The position numbers and the translations under genes are program-made. Under the pieces are notes generated by a model that worked only from the letters and a program-made list of their open reading frames with translations, was not told where the DNA came from and ran no database searches. A DNA stretch of 64,000 nucleotides, from positions 4,168,280 to 4,232,279 of the forward strand of contig NC_080710.1 in assembly GCF_019097595.1 (NCBI RefSeq), in the 5' to 3' direction. Within the stretch, counting starts at the first letter, position 1. Every line of letters begins with the position of its first letter. Origin of the DNA: Hemibagrus wyckioides (Eukaryota > Chordata > Actinopteri > Siluriformes > Bagridae). This document shows positions 1-13,106 of the stretch, piece after piece.

Positions 1-720
1 CTAATATCAGCAGAGTCTGTCTGTAATTTTTAGCAAACTTTCTGTCTCTGTCATTCCAGATCTGTCTGTCTGTCTGTTATTCCAGAAGTGTCTTTAGCAA
101 ACTGTCAGTCTACCTGCCTGTCTGTCTGTCTCGATTTGCCTACCGACCTGTCTGTCTCACTCTTGCAGCATCAGTATGTTTTCTGTTTGTCTGTTATTTT
201 AGCTCTGTATTTCAGACATGTCTGTCATCCCAGCAGTGTCTGTCTGTCTATCTGACAGTCTGTCTCTCTGACTCCTGTGGCATCAGTGTATGTTTTCTGT
301 CTGTGTGTTGTTTTAGTTCTGTATTTCAGACCTGTCTGCCATCCCAGCAATGTCTATCTGTCTGTCAGTCTAGATTTCCTACCAACTTGTCTATCTCTCA
401 CTCCAGCAGCATCAATATGTTTTCTCTTTCTGTCTGTTATTTTAGCTCTGTATTTCAGACCTGTCTGCCATCCTAGCAGTGTTCTGTCTGTGTCTGTCTG
501 TCTGTTATTAAGCCTCTGTCTTTTCGATCTGTCTTCCTGTCTGCCACTTATAATACTCCTTCCAGCAGGAATCCAGCTTTAAATTGCATGTAAATGTTCT
601 GAATCCTTTTCTTTTGAGCACTTGACCTCTCTTCCCTTCCCCCCCTCTTTCCCTTCTTCCATCTGTCTGTCTCTCTCCGTCTCTGCTTCTCAGGTGGTCT
701 GAAGAGATCTTTTCCTTCCC
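1..720. repeat. CTGT-rich degenerate repeat, probably arnt intron
   Basis: The stretch is dominated by TCTG/CTGT runs. A longer unit of roughly 110-130 bp recurs: a 'GCATCAGTATGTTTTCTG'-type segment starts near 169, 280 and 409, each followed by a 'GTATTTCAGACCTGTCTGCC'-type segment. No arnt coding exon upstream of the bHLH exon is visible here, so this is probably intron. The open frames across it are low-complexity and are not called as genes. Confidence 0.6.
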
Positions 721-990
721 TCACTTGCTCTGTCACTCACACACTCCAGTCCCTTGCTTTAAGATGAGCTCATCCTCTTGTTTGGAAAGATTAGACATTA
801 GACTTGACATTCTTCACCATTCTTCAACACATATTTTTATTTTTTATTCTCTTGTCTCTCTTGCACTCTCAGTCCTTTATTTTTTTTTTTTTACTAGATC
901 TCATTGTATCATCACTCTCATTCTTTCCTTCTCTCTCTCTCTCTCTCATTTCATATCTTGCTTGTATGCATCAATGATCTTTGACCCCAG

Positions 991-2676
991 GGAGAACCAC
1001 AGTGAGATCGAGCGACGCAGACGCAACAAGATGACCGCCTACATCACAGAGTTGTCGGAGATGGTTCCCACGTGCAGTGCATTGGCACGGAAACCGGACA
1101 AGCTCACCATTCTGCGCATGGCCGTGTCTCATATGAAGACTCTGAAGGGCAGCGGGAACACTGGCACAGATGGCACTTACAAGCCATCTTTCCTCACAGA
1201 TCAGGTCACACACACACCTACATTTATTTTTGTATTAAATGCCCTTTAGCAATCAGTGTTAATTAACAAGGCCAATTAACAAGCTCTCCAGAAATGAGTC
1301 TCAGCGTTACTTTGATGTTCCCAAATGAGGAAGGGAACACTGCTAAATATTAAGTACAGCAGTATGTGGCTTGGAACACAGCCAGAGAGAGAGAGATCAG
1401 ACTTTTGTAATAGTCAGTCCATCTTTTCACAGCATAACTAAAAGTCCATGATGCTGGATCTGATCCACCTCCTCTCCATCTAACCCCTAACCCACACACT
1501 GGTGTACAATATACTAAACACACCCTTCAAACCTAAAACACACTCCACCCATGTAGTAGGAGGGGCCAAATGTGGTTAATCTGTCTTGGATAATAATTAA
1601 ATCAAGTTAAACTGTGTAAGATCTGTGTGAGTCCTGATTCAGTACTGACATCAGTGTGTGTGTGTGTGTGTTTTGCCACTGCAGGAGTTGAAACACTTGA
1701 TACTGGAGGCTGCAGACGGTTTCCTCTTTGTGGTGTCGTGTGAGAGTGGGCGTGTGGTGTATGTCTCAGACTCGGTCATGCCGGTGCTGAACCAGACTCA
1801 GTCTGATTGGCTCGGCTCGTCACTGTACGATCAGCTCCACCCTGATGATAAAGACAAACTGAGAGAACAGCTGTCCACCACTGAGAACAACAACAGCGGT
1901 GAGATTCTGTCTCTCTCTCTTAATCTTGATCTCGATCGCTGTCTCTCTCGCGCTGTCAATCGCTCTCTCTCTCTCTCTCTCTTGATCGCTCTCTTTCTCT
2001 CTCTCTCTTTCTGCTCTTTTCTCTCTCTCTGTCTTTCTGGTGTCTCTTCTACTTCCTTTTTTTTTTTTTTACTTTCTCTCTCTTCTTATCTGATTCAGGT
2101 CGCATGCTGGATCTGAAGACAGGAACAGTGAAGAAGGAGGGAAGCCAGTCGTCCGTGAGAATGAGCATGGGGGCGAGACGCTCGTTCATCTGCAGAATGA
2201 GGTGAGCCGTCAGCAGCATGCCGCATCTCCTAGTTACCTTAAAATCCTTAATTGAACCGTCACACCACAATGAACTGCACTGAACTACAGTTTAGGTTTG
2301 GGTCTTTTAAGCACTCTCAGGAACAGACCAATTTCATTTACTTCATGCTGCCTGAAGGATCCAGGCTTGCAGAGTATTCCAGGCTTTCTCTAACATTTCT
2401 ATGCTTGCTTTCTTTTTTTTCTCTCTCTTTTTTTTTTCTTTCTTTTTTTCCCCCAAATCAAATCCAAATTTTATTTGTCACATAATCGTACACAGTATGA
2501 TATGCAGTGAAATGCTTACACAACTATTTGTTTTGACCCTTGAAAAGGAATGAGGACAGAAAAGACAAGGATAAAATATAAAATACATAATATAAAACAT
2601 AAAAAAACTACAATTCACAGTAGGTAAATAAAAATATAATATAAATAAAGTAAGGTAGGGTATATGTGTGTGTGTA

Positions 2677-2716
<40 letters not shown>

Positions 2717-5700
2717 CATGTAAGAAATGTAAGATATGTAAAATGTAAACAACTGTATTATACAGAACTATATAAAGTGATTAATGTGCAAGGTGCAGAC
2801 AGCAGCAGTACGGGGGTCATTTAATGAAATGAGATGATGAGAAGCAGTGGTTATTGTCCATCTTAAAGCGCAGATGTGCACAAGTCCTCTTTGTGTATAA
2901 ATAGGACCAGAATGTGCAACATATATGTTCATGTTTTTATGTATTGTGTGCCACAGTCCTGTAATGTGCAAATGTATGGTACAGTTTGGTTTTTTCCAAC
3001 ACGTGTGTATGAAGCATAGAAAGTCCAATTAGTTGAGTCCTATGTGGAGTTCTGGTTGAGAGACCGTATAGCCTGCGGGAAGAAGCTTCTCCTCAGTCTC
3101 TCTGTGTTAGCCTTCAGGGAGCGGAAGGGCTTCCCTGACCTCAACAGGGAGAAAAGTCCATTGTTGGGGTGAGGTCATTCACGATCTTCCTGGCCTTGGT
3201 CCAGCACCTCTTGTTGTAGTGCAAGTCAGGGAGCTTGGTACAGATGATGCGCTCAGCTGATCGCATCACCCTCTGAAGAGCTCGTCTGTCCTGCATGGTG
3301 CTGTTCCCGAACCAGGTTGTGATGTTTCCCGTCAGGATGCTCTCTATGGTGCAGGAGTAAAAGTTCCTAAGCACCTTAGCGGGCGGTCTAATGTCTCTCA
3401 AGTGTCTGAGGTGGAAGAGACGCTGCCAGGCCTTCTTCACCACGGTGCTGTTGTGACAGGACCATGACAGGTCCTGCTTGATGTAAACACAGAGGTATCT
3501 GAAGCTGTCCACTCTCTCCACTGGGCTCTCGTTGATCACAGGGATCTGGTAGTTCCTCTCCTGCTTTGTGCTGAAGTCCACTATCAGCTCCTTAGTCTTG
3601 CTGACGTTAAGGTGGTGGTTGTTCCTCTGGCACCAGTCCTCCAGAGTCCTGAGATGTGCTGAGTTCCAGGTGCTCCAGCTAGGTGGTGAGTGTGGAGGGG
3701 ATTATAGTGTTAAATGCTGAATTGTAGTCAACAAACAGCATTCTAACATAATTGTCCTTTCTAGTGTCCAGGTGAGTGAGTGATGTGTGAAGGAGGTGGG
3801 AAATGGCATCATCGGTTGAGCGGTTCGGACAGTAGGCGAACTGTAGTGGATCCAGTGTGTCTGGTAGTGAAGTGATGATGTTTTCATTCTGTTCCTGTCT
3901 GCAGCTATTAGCATTAGCTATAGCTTTAGCATTAGTGTCGTTAGCTGCAGCCTCGAAGCGAGTGTAGGAGGTGTTCAGCTCGTCTGCCAGAGACACTTTT
4001 GCATTCATCATACCGGATGTTGGTGCTTTATAGTCCGTTATTGTCCTTAATCCCTGCCACAGGCTCCTAGAGTCACTCTGTTGGAGCTATGACTCTAGTT
4101 TCCTTCCGTAGTGCTGCTTCACCTCCTTCACTGCTTTCCGCACGTTGTATGACACAGCCTTGTGTGGGTCCATGTCACCCGATGCAAGTCCTGCGTTGTA
4201 GGCAGCGGTGCAAGATCTCAGCGCGTCGCGGATGGTCTTATCCACCCACGACTTCTGATTGGGAAACGTTCTGATGGTGGTTTTCTGCACAGTATCATCT
4301 GCTAGTTTCCCAATGAATCCCACAACTGCTTCCATAAACACATTAATGTCATCATAGCTTCGCCGGAACATGTCCCAGTCTGCATCATCCAGAGCGTCCT
4401 GTAGAGCGGCCACCGATTGGTCCGTCCAGTGGGCGACCTCCCTCTGAGCCGGAATTTCCTGCTTGAGCCGTTGTTTATATTTTGGCATGAGGCAGATGGC
4501 AGCATGGTCGGATTTCCCAAACGGTGGGCGAGATTGTGCCTTGTAGCAGGGGTCCAGTGTCCTTTCACCCCTGGTGGGGCAGCTGATGTGCTGATAAAAG
4601 TTCGGCGCTGCGCGTTTGTGGTTGGCACTGTTAAAGTCCCCTGCCACAGTAAGCACAGCTTCCCGGTGTTGTCTGGTGCTGTGTGAGAGCTTCATGCAGC
4701 TCGCATAAAGCAGTGTCTGAGGCGGAATATAAACGGTGCTGACTATGACCGCTGTAAACTCCTGAGGAAGGAAAAAAGGACGACCTTTGATGGTGTGTGA
4801 GAGGAACAACACTCGCGCTGTTGAACCAGCTGCTGTTCAGCATTAAATAGACGCCTTCCCCGATTCCAGTGTTCTATCCATGCGGTGAACCGAGAAGGAC
4901 TCGGTCGGCTGGATGGCGTGGTCCAGTACCGTTGGGTTCAGCCATGTCTCGGTGAAGCAGAGGAGATTGTAGTCCCAAATGTCTCTCTGGAACTTTACCC
5001 TGACCCTGAGGTCATCGAGCTTGTTCTCCAGTGACTGGACATTGGAGAGCAGGATGCTAGGCAGAGGTGTGCAGTGTGCACGGGCTCTCAGCCTGTTCCT
5101 GACACCGGCTCGTTTCCCCCTGGGTCGCCGCTTCAGGTCGCGTCCTTTGTTCTCCCTCAGGATCTCACTCGGCCAGCTTGGATCTGGGGTTAAAAACGTT
5201 GAATTGTGAGTACATTGTACACCAATAGAAATAAGAGTATCTCTATCGTACCTAATGCACTCCATTGTGTAGAATTTGCCGTTTTTACTGTACTGAAAGT
5301 TAACTTAAAAAACAAAGAAAAAGGGGTCGGAGCAGTCGTGACTGCAGCCAACCTCACCGGCGCCATCTTTTTTTCTTTTTTCTTTTTTTTTTAAATTTAC
5401 CCCTCCTAGAGTGAAGTAATTCATCAGCTGTCCACAGATTCTCATGTTGTGTTGTGTTGTCTCTTAGGTGTGGTACGTGTCCTGTGGAGCCCATGACCAT
5501 GAACAGACTCGGCATTCTGAAGAGCAGAAACAGGTAACACCCCTACAGTCCCTGTTTCCTCCATTTTGTTTTTTTAATACGCATGCATTCATACACTCAC
5601 ACTGTGTTTGTACATCAGGAGTGGCTTGGGTCCTGTCAAAGATGGAGAGCCCCAGTACGTGGTGGTGCACTGCACAGGATATATCCGATCCTGGCCTCCT

Positions 5701-8700
5701 GCAGGTCACAAACACACAAAAAGTGGTGCTTGTCTAGAGTTCACCAATTTCACCAACTGACTTTAACAGTTACTTGTCAGTAATTGTTTGGTGATTGCTT
5801 CTTTTTCAGGCGTTTCTCTGTCTGAAGAAGAGTGTGAAAGCGGACAGGGCAACCGCTACTGCCTTGTTGCCATCGGGAGGCTGCAGGTATTTTATTTTGT
5901 GTGTGTGTGTATATACACTACTCACAAAAAGTTAAGGATATTTGGCTTTTCGGTGAAATTCATGGAAAATGTAAAAAGTTCACGCTACAGTGATATTATA
6001 TCATGAAAGTAGGGCATTAAAGTAGAAGCTGCAATGGTGATTTCCTCATCTGAAAAAATTTATTGAAATAAAAGCCAAAACAGTGGTGGGTATACCACAA
6101 CAAAACATGTCAATGTCCCAATAATTTGTCATGTGCCTTTGACCATCAATTACAGCTTGACAACGACGTCTCATGCTGTTCACGAGTCGACTTATTGTCT
6201 GCTGAGGCATGGCATTCCACTCTTCTTGAAGGGCGGCCCTCAGGTCATTGAGGTTCTGGGGTGCAGGGTTACGAGCCTCTACACGGCGACTCGGCCGATC
6301 CCATAGGTTTTCTATGGGATTCAGGTCTGGAGAAAGTGCAGGCCACTCCATTTGAGGTACCCCAGCCTCCAGCAGCCGTTCCCTAATGATGCGACCACGA
6401 TGAGCTGGAGCATTGTCGTCCATGAAGATGAAATTAGGCCTGTGTTGTTCATGCAGGGTCACAATGACTGGATTAATGATGTTATTCAGGTAGTATTGGC
6501 TTGTCACTGTACCATTCACAAGATGTAGGGCAGTTCTGTATTGAGTAGACACACCTGCCCACACTGTAACGCCACCACAACAGTGGCTGATGCATAGCGC
6601 TCTCCTTGACGTCTCCAACATCGTTGGCAGCCATCATTTCTGCTCAACGTGAATCGACTTTCATCAGAGAACAGCACTGAGGCCCACTGGTCCCTCGTCC
6701 AGTGTAAATGCTCCCTGGCCTGGTGGTGTGATCAGGTACCCTTGCAGGTCGTCTAGCACGCAGACCACACAACGGTTTGGAACGGTCTGACGTGACACTT
6801 GGGTGCCTCTCACCTCCCTTAAATGTGCCTGGAGTTGAGTGGCATTCATCATCCGGTTCTGCAGGGCACTGTTCACAATGAAGCGGTCATCAATGTGGGA
6901 TGTGGCCAAAGGACGTCCACTTCTATGCCTTTCTGTGACTCTTCCAGTCTCTCTGAATCTCTGTCGCAATCTGCTGATGACACTCTGTGACACTCTAAGC
7001 TCAGTGGCCACTTCCCTCTGAGAACATCCTGTTTGAAGCCTCACAATGGCGAGTTACTGTTGATCAATTGTTAGACGTGGTCTTGGTCTCATGATGTCAA
7101 AATGTGAACAGCATGATGAAGAGGACTGTTTAAATACCAATTCTAATTGAACCAGAAAATTTATTGGTCGATTCATGGATCAAACACCAGTTGTGAATTT
7201 TGCCGTTAAGCACCTTGTTAGAGAACAGCAAGTTCTGCAGAAAGTACTGAAACACTGAACAGTTGGACATGTGCATTCAAAAGTGTAGAGAAGGTCAAAT
7301 TAAGTTCATCTGTAAAGGTTATAGTGCATTTTAGGTGCATCCTGAAATTTCACCCGAAAGCCCAATATCCTTAACTTTTTGTGAGTAGTGTATGTGTCAG
7401 TCCTGGATTCCATAACTCATTCACCTCAACCTATCGTTCTTAACTGTGTATCTGACATCTAGGTGACATGTTGCCCCAGTGACAACAACATGAGCACTAT
7501 CAGTGTGCCAGTGGAGTTCATCTCTCGGCACAACTGTCAGGGGACATTTACCTTCGTGGATCATCGCTGCGTGGCTACAGTGGGCTACCAACCACAGGTA
7601 GGGCTCAAACAATTACAAAAAAACGTTTTGTTATTTCTTAATGAACATACTGTGTATATATAGACCATATTTTGGTGTGTGTAGGAACTTCTGGGAAAGA
7701 ACTTTTTAGAATTGGCTCATCCTGAAGACCAGGGACTCCTGAGGGACAGCCTCCAGCAGGTGTGTGTTATTGTTGAAGGTGAACAGAGCATAAAAACCTC
7801 ATTAGGTGTTGTCTTTACATGTTGATGTGTACATTTGCCTGTTGTAAGAAACCAAGCATTTGATGAGTCTTTGAGGATGATGATGGAATTATGTGCAAAT
7901 TGAAATTGACTGTCCTTTGACTTCTGATCCAGGTGGTCAAGCTCCGGGGTCAGGTCCTGTCCGTGATGTTTCGCTTCTGCACCAAATCGGGCGAGTGGAT
8001 CCTGATGCGGACAAGCTCCTTCACCTTCCAGAATCCATACTCAGAAGAGATAGAATACATCATCTGTACCAACACTAATGTCAAGTGAGCATACGCGCAT
8101 ACACACACACACACACACACACAAAGTAATGCTTGTTTAAGAAAGGAATCTTTGTCTGATATATTTGTCTACCCACATACACACACACAGAGCAATATGT
8201 ACAGGTTTTGCAGATGGAATGGTGTGCACACACACTTGCACAGATGAGTTCGTAGGTTGATGGATAGACAGATTAAGATAGACAGACAGAAGCAAACCAA
8301 AGATATCAAAACCTGATCAAAATAACATTTCATAATTTGCTGTATGTGTTTGCATGAATCTTTATTTATTTAATTGACAAAACATTTGATAGGATTGTTA
8401 TGATGAGCATTGTGTCTATGAATGGGGGGAAGAAGTGTGTGTGTGTGTGTGTGTGTGAAAGAGATGGACAGCTGGATGGATAAATGTATAAAGTGTAAAT
8501 GGTGTAAATCCACTCTGGCCTTGGATCTGCACTTCTCCCCTAATCCCTCCATCCCTCTTTGACAGTAAAGCTCCGAAACAGGACTCTCTCTCCCCTCTGT
8601 CCTCCCCCAGGGGGGCATTACCTGCCTCTCTGGGGCAGAACAGCCCCAGCTGCCCCCCAGCCTCCAGCCCGGGGCAGATAAAACACGCCAGGTGAGAGCA

Positions 8701-8804
8701 GATAACCCCCATTACAAACCCATCCCTGCCTTTCTGACCCAAAAAAAGGATTGCCCTCTACGTCAGTCCTTCTGTTTTTCTCTCTGATTCCCTGCCTCTC
8801 TCCA

Positions 8805-8853
<49 letters not shown>

Positions 8854-11800
8854 TGTGTAGCGCTAATCAGCATGACAGCACCAGGTAGTTTTGGGTGTCC
8901 ATGGTTACCGAAGTTGGTGTCCAGGGTTACGGGATGCTGTTTCCTTGGGTGACTGGTATATTGGTTGTTGGTGGCGGGCTATTGCCATTGGAATGCCTGG
9001 TCTTACTGTTCACTCTGTCTCTCTCTGTCCATGTGTTGTAGGCAGCTCCAGCAACAGCAGCAGGCTGAGATGGAGGGAGGAGGGAGAGAGGAAATCTATG
9101 AGGCTGGACAGGTGACTCTTCCTCAGGTAAACCTTCACTGAGAAACTGCACCAACTGATTATGTACTTGTTGGGTCTGTAAATATACAGTGAGATGGTGT
9201 ATGTGTGGTAAGGTGATGGATTAAATCATTTTAAAGATTGTTGGATGGACGGAAAGAAGGATGAGGGACGGTTGAGTGCAAGGTTGGAAGGGCATCTAAA
9301 TTTTCTTGACTGATTATGTAGCTAGATGCATGGATGGATAGAAAGGTTATTGATGGAATGATGATTTGGTGGAAACAATACTAGATGGATGGAATGAATG
9401 ATGAGTGGAAAGTTGGACGGATGGAAAAGAGGACTGTTCATGCACAATGGAGAGATTATTAGATTTAGAAGACTCCCACTTAGAGAGGAAACTCAAAGGC
9501 ATTGTGCAGTAGACTTACAGAATAATTTAGAAATCACCAACCATCAGTGCACTTTCTGTACCTAAAATACAGCACTAAAAATGACCTCTGACCCCTCCCA
9601 CCCAGACGTGTCCTATTGTAGCCCCGCCCATCTGGGAAACGATAGTAGAGTACAAATATGAGCTGCTTTAGAAAATGGCATCAACTGTTGTCTCAGATAC
9701 TGCTGATATTTTCCTGTTGCTCCCTCTTGTGTTGATGGACCGATAAACGGTCAGTTGGATGAAAAGGTGTTTGATGGAATAATAGTTGATTAAAGTAATG
9801 GAAAGGTGGAAATGAATTTTGATGGATGGATAGATGAATGAAGCATTCACCCTGTCTCTCTTTCTGACTACTAGGTTGCAGTGCCTCCAGTAGGACCAGA
9901 TCCTAGTAAGACTGAACACACACACACACACACACAGACTTTTCACAGTCCTAGAATTGTTTATTAGTTCTTATTACCAAACTGTTTGTCATTGTATGTC
10001 ATCATCTGTAATGAGCACTGAGAGACTGAGGGACACCAGAGTGCACATATTTAAATACATCAATAAAAAAAAACAAATGAGGTCTCACAAGTCGACAAAT
10101 CACTGCTGGTTTGTAAGGTTTTGGGTTATTAGAGGGTATTTTTCAGACTCAGGTTAGTTTAATGATGTAGTGTTGAAACAGTCTTCTGTAGCCCATAAGA
10201 ACTTATAATACTTGTATTTTTCCCTTCAATCCTTTCTCAGATCATTCTAAGGTTTTGTCCTCCAGTGCACCCCCTACTGGACAGCAGGTTTATACACCTT
10301 CTGCCACATACAGCGCTAACTCGCGTGCTAATGAGCCCTTCAGGTACCCCACACATGCACAACAATAAAGTAAATGTTTGTTATTAAATCATGTATTGCA
10401 TGGTTTAGGGTTGATTGTATTTGTGCTTGTGTCGTTTTCCAGGCAAGCTCCGTCGGCAACCCAGATGTTGTCGCACATGTCACGTCAGAGCGCCCCCTCT
10501 GGTCTCCCTGTGAACAACAGCAGCCCAGTTCAGACTCAGAACGCAAACCCTGCACCCCCTGCAGCCTGGGCTCAACCACGTGCTCCCTTCAGCACGCAGG
10601 TCGTTAATCATCATCATTGCAGGAATATAGGAATGACTTGATTTTACGTTATTTTAATAAATTCTGAAATATTTTACTGCTCATCATCCTGACTGGTTGT
10701 ACAATCCTCATGTGTGTGTTTGTGTGTGACCAGCAGGCAGGGAAGAGTCAGTCACCCCAATTTTCAATGGGAAACTTTAGCGCCGCCCCTTCCTCTTCTG
10801 CGTCCTCGTCTTTTGGACAAATGGGCGGAGCATCAGCGAATGTAGCAGCCAACACCACAAATTACTCTCAGATGAATGCCCGCAATCACCAGTCCACTAA
10901 CGGATATGGTCAGAGCTCAAAGATGACAAACTCGCTGTTTTGCTTTCTTTATGTATCTCAGACAATCTCTTACACTCCCTCTCTCACTCACACCACAGGT
11001 GATGTGAGCCAGTCAGGGCAGCAGTTCTCCTCCAGACCAGCAGAGGCAGCAGCGTGGCAGCAGTGGCAAAATCAACCACACACACAAAACTCAGCAGACA
11101 CACATCCTCACATACAGAACAGCCAATCCGAGATGTTTACTGTGAGTATTAAATATGCATTTACGTACACACATACTGCATGTATGGATATCGCACTAAT
11201 TAAATGTGATGCAAAATAAAATGATGCTCTACGGTCAGGTCACCCAGACACCATTATAGTGTGTAGGGCACATCAGTAGGTCACCCAGACACCATTATAG
11301 TGTGTAGGGCACATCAGTAGGTCACCCAGACACCATTATAGTGTGTAGGGCACATCAGTAGGTCACCCAGACACCATTATAGTGTGTAGGGCACATCAGT
11401 AGGTCACCCAGACACCATTATAGTGTGTAGTGCACATCAGTAGGTCACCCAGACACCATTATAGTGTGTAGGGCACATCAGTAGGTCACCCAGACACCAT
11501 TATAGTGTGTAGGGCACATCAGTAGGTCACCCAGACACCATTATAGTGTGAATGGCACATCAGTAGGTCACCCAGACACCATTATAGTGTGTAGTGCACA
11601 TCAGTAGGTCACCCAGACACCATTATAGTGTGTAGGGCACATCAGTAGGTCACCCAGACACCATTATAGTGTGTAGGGCACATCAGTAGGTCACCCAGAC
11701 ACCATTATAGTGTGTAGGGCACATCAGTAGGTCACCCAGACACCATTATAGTGTGTAGGGCACATCAGTAGGTCACCCAGACACCATTATAGTGTGTAGT

Positions 11801-13106
11801 GCACATCAGTAGGTCACCCAGACACCATTATAGTGTGTAGGGCACATCAGTAGGTCACCCAGACACCATTATAGTGTGTAGGGCACATCAGTAGGTCACC
11901 CAGACACCATTATAGTGTGTAGGGCACATCAGTAGGTCACCCAGACACCATTATAGTGTGTAGGGCACATCAGTAGGTCACCCAGACACCATTATAGTGT
12001 GTAGGGCACATCAGTAGGTCACCCAGACACCATTATAGTGTGTAGGGCACATCAGTAGGTCACCCAGACACCATTATAGTGTGTAGGGCACATCAGTAGG
12101 TCACCCAGACACCATTATAGTGTGTAGGGCACATCAGTAGGTCACCCAGACACCATTATAGTGTGTAGGGCACATCAGTAGGTCACCCAGACACCATTAT
12201 AGTGTGTAGGGCACATCAGTAGGTCACCCAGACACCATTATAGTGTGTAGGGCACATCAGTAGGTCACCCAGACACCATTATAGTGTGTAGGGCACATCA
12301 GTAGGTCACCCAGACACCATTATAGTGTGTAGGGCACATCAGTAGGTCACCCAGACACCATTATAGTGTGTAGGGCACATCAGTAGGTCACCCAGACACC
12401 ATTATAGTGTGTAGGGCACATCAGTAGGTCACCCAGACACCATTATAGTGTGTAGGGCACATCAGTAGGTCACCCAGACACCATTATAGTGTGAATGGCA
12501 CATCAGTAGGTCACCCAGACACCATTATAGTGTGAATGGCACATCAGTAGGTCACCCAGACACCATTATAGTGTGAATGGCACATCAGTAGGTTACACAG
12601 ACACCATTATAGTGTGAATGGCACATCAGTAGGTTACACAGACACCATTATAGTGTGTAGTGCACATCAGTACGTCACATTATAGTGTGAATGGCACATC
12701 AGTAGGTTACACAGACACCATTATAGTGTGAATGGCACATCAGTAGGTCACACAGACACGATCACTATCATAGCATATAGGGCACATGAGGAGGCCACAC
12801 ACGATCATTATCATGTCAGTAGGCTGCATAGACACCATCATAGTGTGTTGGGTGTAGCAGTAGATACTAAAATAGGGAGCAGAGTGCATCAAAAGGCCAC
12901 AAATGCACTAGGGACCTCTTAGTTACAATGGTTTGGTTCAGCTCAGACATGGACATCAGTGACCTCAGATCTTGATGGAAGCTGTGCCCCTTCTACATAT
13001 CTTATTTTTTTCCTCACAGGATGTTCTCTCCATGCTGGATCCGTCTGCGAACTTTGGCAACGAAGACTTTACCGAAATGCCCATGTTCCCTCCATTTTCT
13101 GAGTGA
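991..13106 (+). CDS. arnt: Aryl hydrocarbon receptor nuclear translocator (ARNT/HIF-1beta), 5' end outside window
   Basis: ARNT is a nuclear bHLH-PAS transcription factor that dimerises with AHR, HIF-alpha and SIM proteins. Coding exons: 991-1204, 1685-1898, 2099-2201, 5468-5533, 5619-5704, 5810-5886, 7463-7597, 7685-7759, 7933-8084, 8566-8691, 8861-8884, 9042-9126, 9875-9905, 10241-10343, 10443-10599, 10734(or 10737)-10908, 10999-11141, 13020-13106. Every junction keeps frame. The first exon carries the basic region and helix-loop-helix ([31 protein letters not shown]). PAS-A follows ([22 protein letters not shown]), then PAS-B and PAC ([25 protein letters not shown]). The tail is Gln/Ser-rich and ends in MFPPFSE. 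'MTAYITEL', 'FLTDQ' and '[12 protein letters not shown]' fit ARNT rather than ARNT2. Introns hold a LINE, a Tc1 element and a 41-bp minisatellite. Exons 10-13 are the least conserved, so their borders are less certain. Confidence 0.96.
2450..5370 (-). mobile_element. L2-type LINE, internally deleted, in arnt intron
   Basis: On the minus strand the element begins near 5370 with a 'GATGGCGCCGGTGAGG' segment. It runs through endonuclease-like frames at 5265-4843 ([27 protein letters not shown]) and 4812-4087, then reverse-transcriptase C-terminal frames at 4011-3679 ([18 protein letters not shown]) and 3581-3141 ([21 protein letters not shown]). The 3' end near 2450 has AATAAA and an ATTTGGATTTG tail. 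Frames are interrupted, and the RT catalytic-box segment between about 3600 and 3680 appears lost, so the copy is dead. It sits between arnt exons 3 and 4. Confidence 0.85.
5916..7390 (-). mobile_element. Tc1-like transposon with intact ends, in arnt intron
   Basis: The copy is 1475 bp, flanked by TA at 5914-5915 and 7391-7392. The terminal inverted repeats read CACTACTCACAAAAAGTTAA at both ends and continue for about 45 bp with few mismatches. The minus-strand transposase is split into frames 7044-6664 (paired helix-turn-helix: [20 protein letters not shown]) and 6621-6046. DD34E-type signatures are visible: SDESRF near 6665 (in the frame between the two ORFs), [10 protein letters not shown] and [12 protein letters not shown]. 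Only a few frame lesions separate it from a full reading frame, so it looks fairly young. Confidence 0.92.
8802..8847 (+). repeat. (CT)n microsatellite before arnt microexon
   Basis: A nearly pure CT tract of about 45 bp ends 13 bp before the acceptor (GTGTTGTGTAG) of the 24-nt arnt exon 8861-8884. Its position makes it the polypyrimidine tract of that acceptor. Whether its length affects inclusion of the microexon is inference. Confidence 0.8.
11238..12760. repeat. 41-bp minisatellite in the last arnt intron
   Basis: About 37 head-to-tail copies of a 41-bp unit that begins GGTCACCCAGACACCATTAT. Variants differ mainly at one site (GTGTGTAGGG, GTGTGTAGTG or GTGTGAATGG). The centre is nearly uniform, while units after about 12480 carry more changes and fade into diverged copies up to about 12860. 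There are no unique spacers, so it is not a CRISPR-like array. It lies between arnt exons 11141 and 13020 and leaves the splice sites untouched. Confidence 0.97.

Noticed and set aside
971..1213. Antisense ORF of 80 codons over the arnt bHLH exon
   Set aside because: Shadow of a conserved coding exon on the other strand.
6839..7021. Plus-strand ORF inside the Tc1 element
   Set aside because: Antisense shadow of the transposase helix-turn-helix region.
11238..12760. CRISPR-like regular array
   Set aside because: Units are contiguous with no unique spacers, and the context is a vertebrate intron.
991..13106. Assignment to ARNT2 instead of ARNT
   Set aside because: Diagnostic stretches ([25 protein letters not shown]) fit ARNT as I recall both proteins, and a CTXND2-like gene lies next door.
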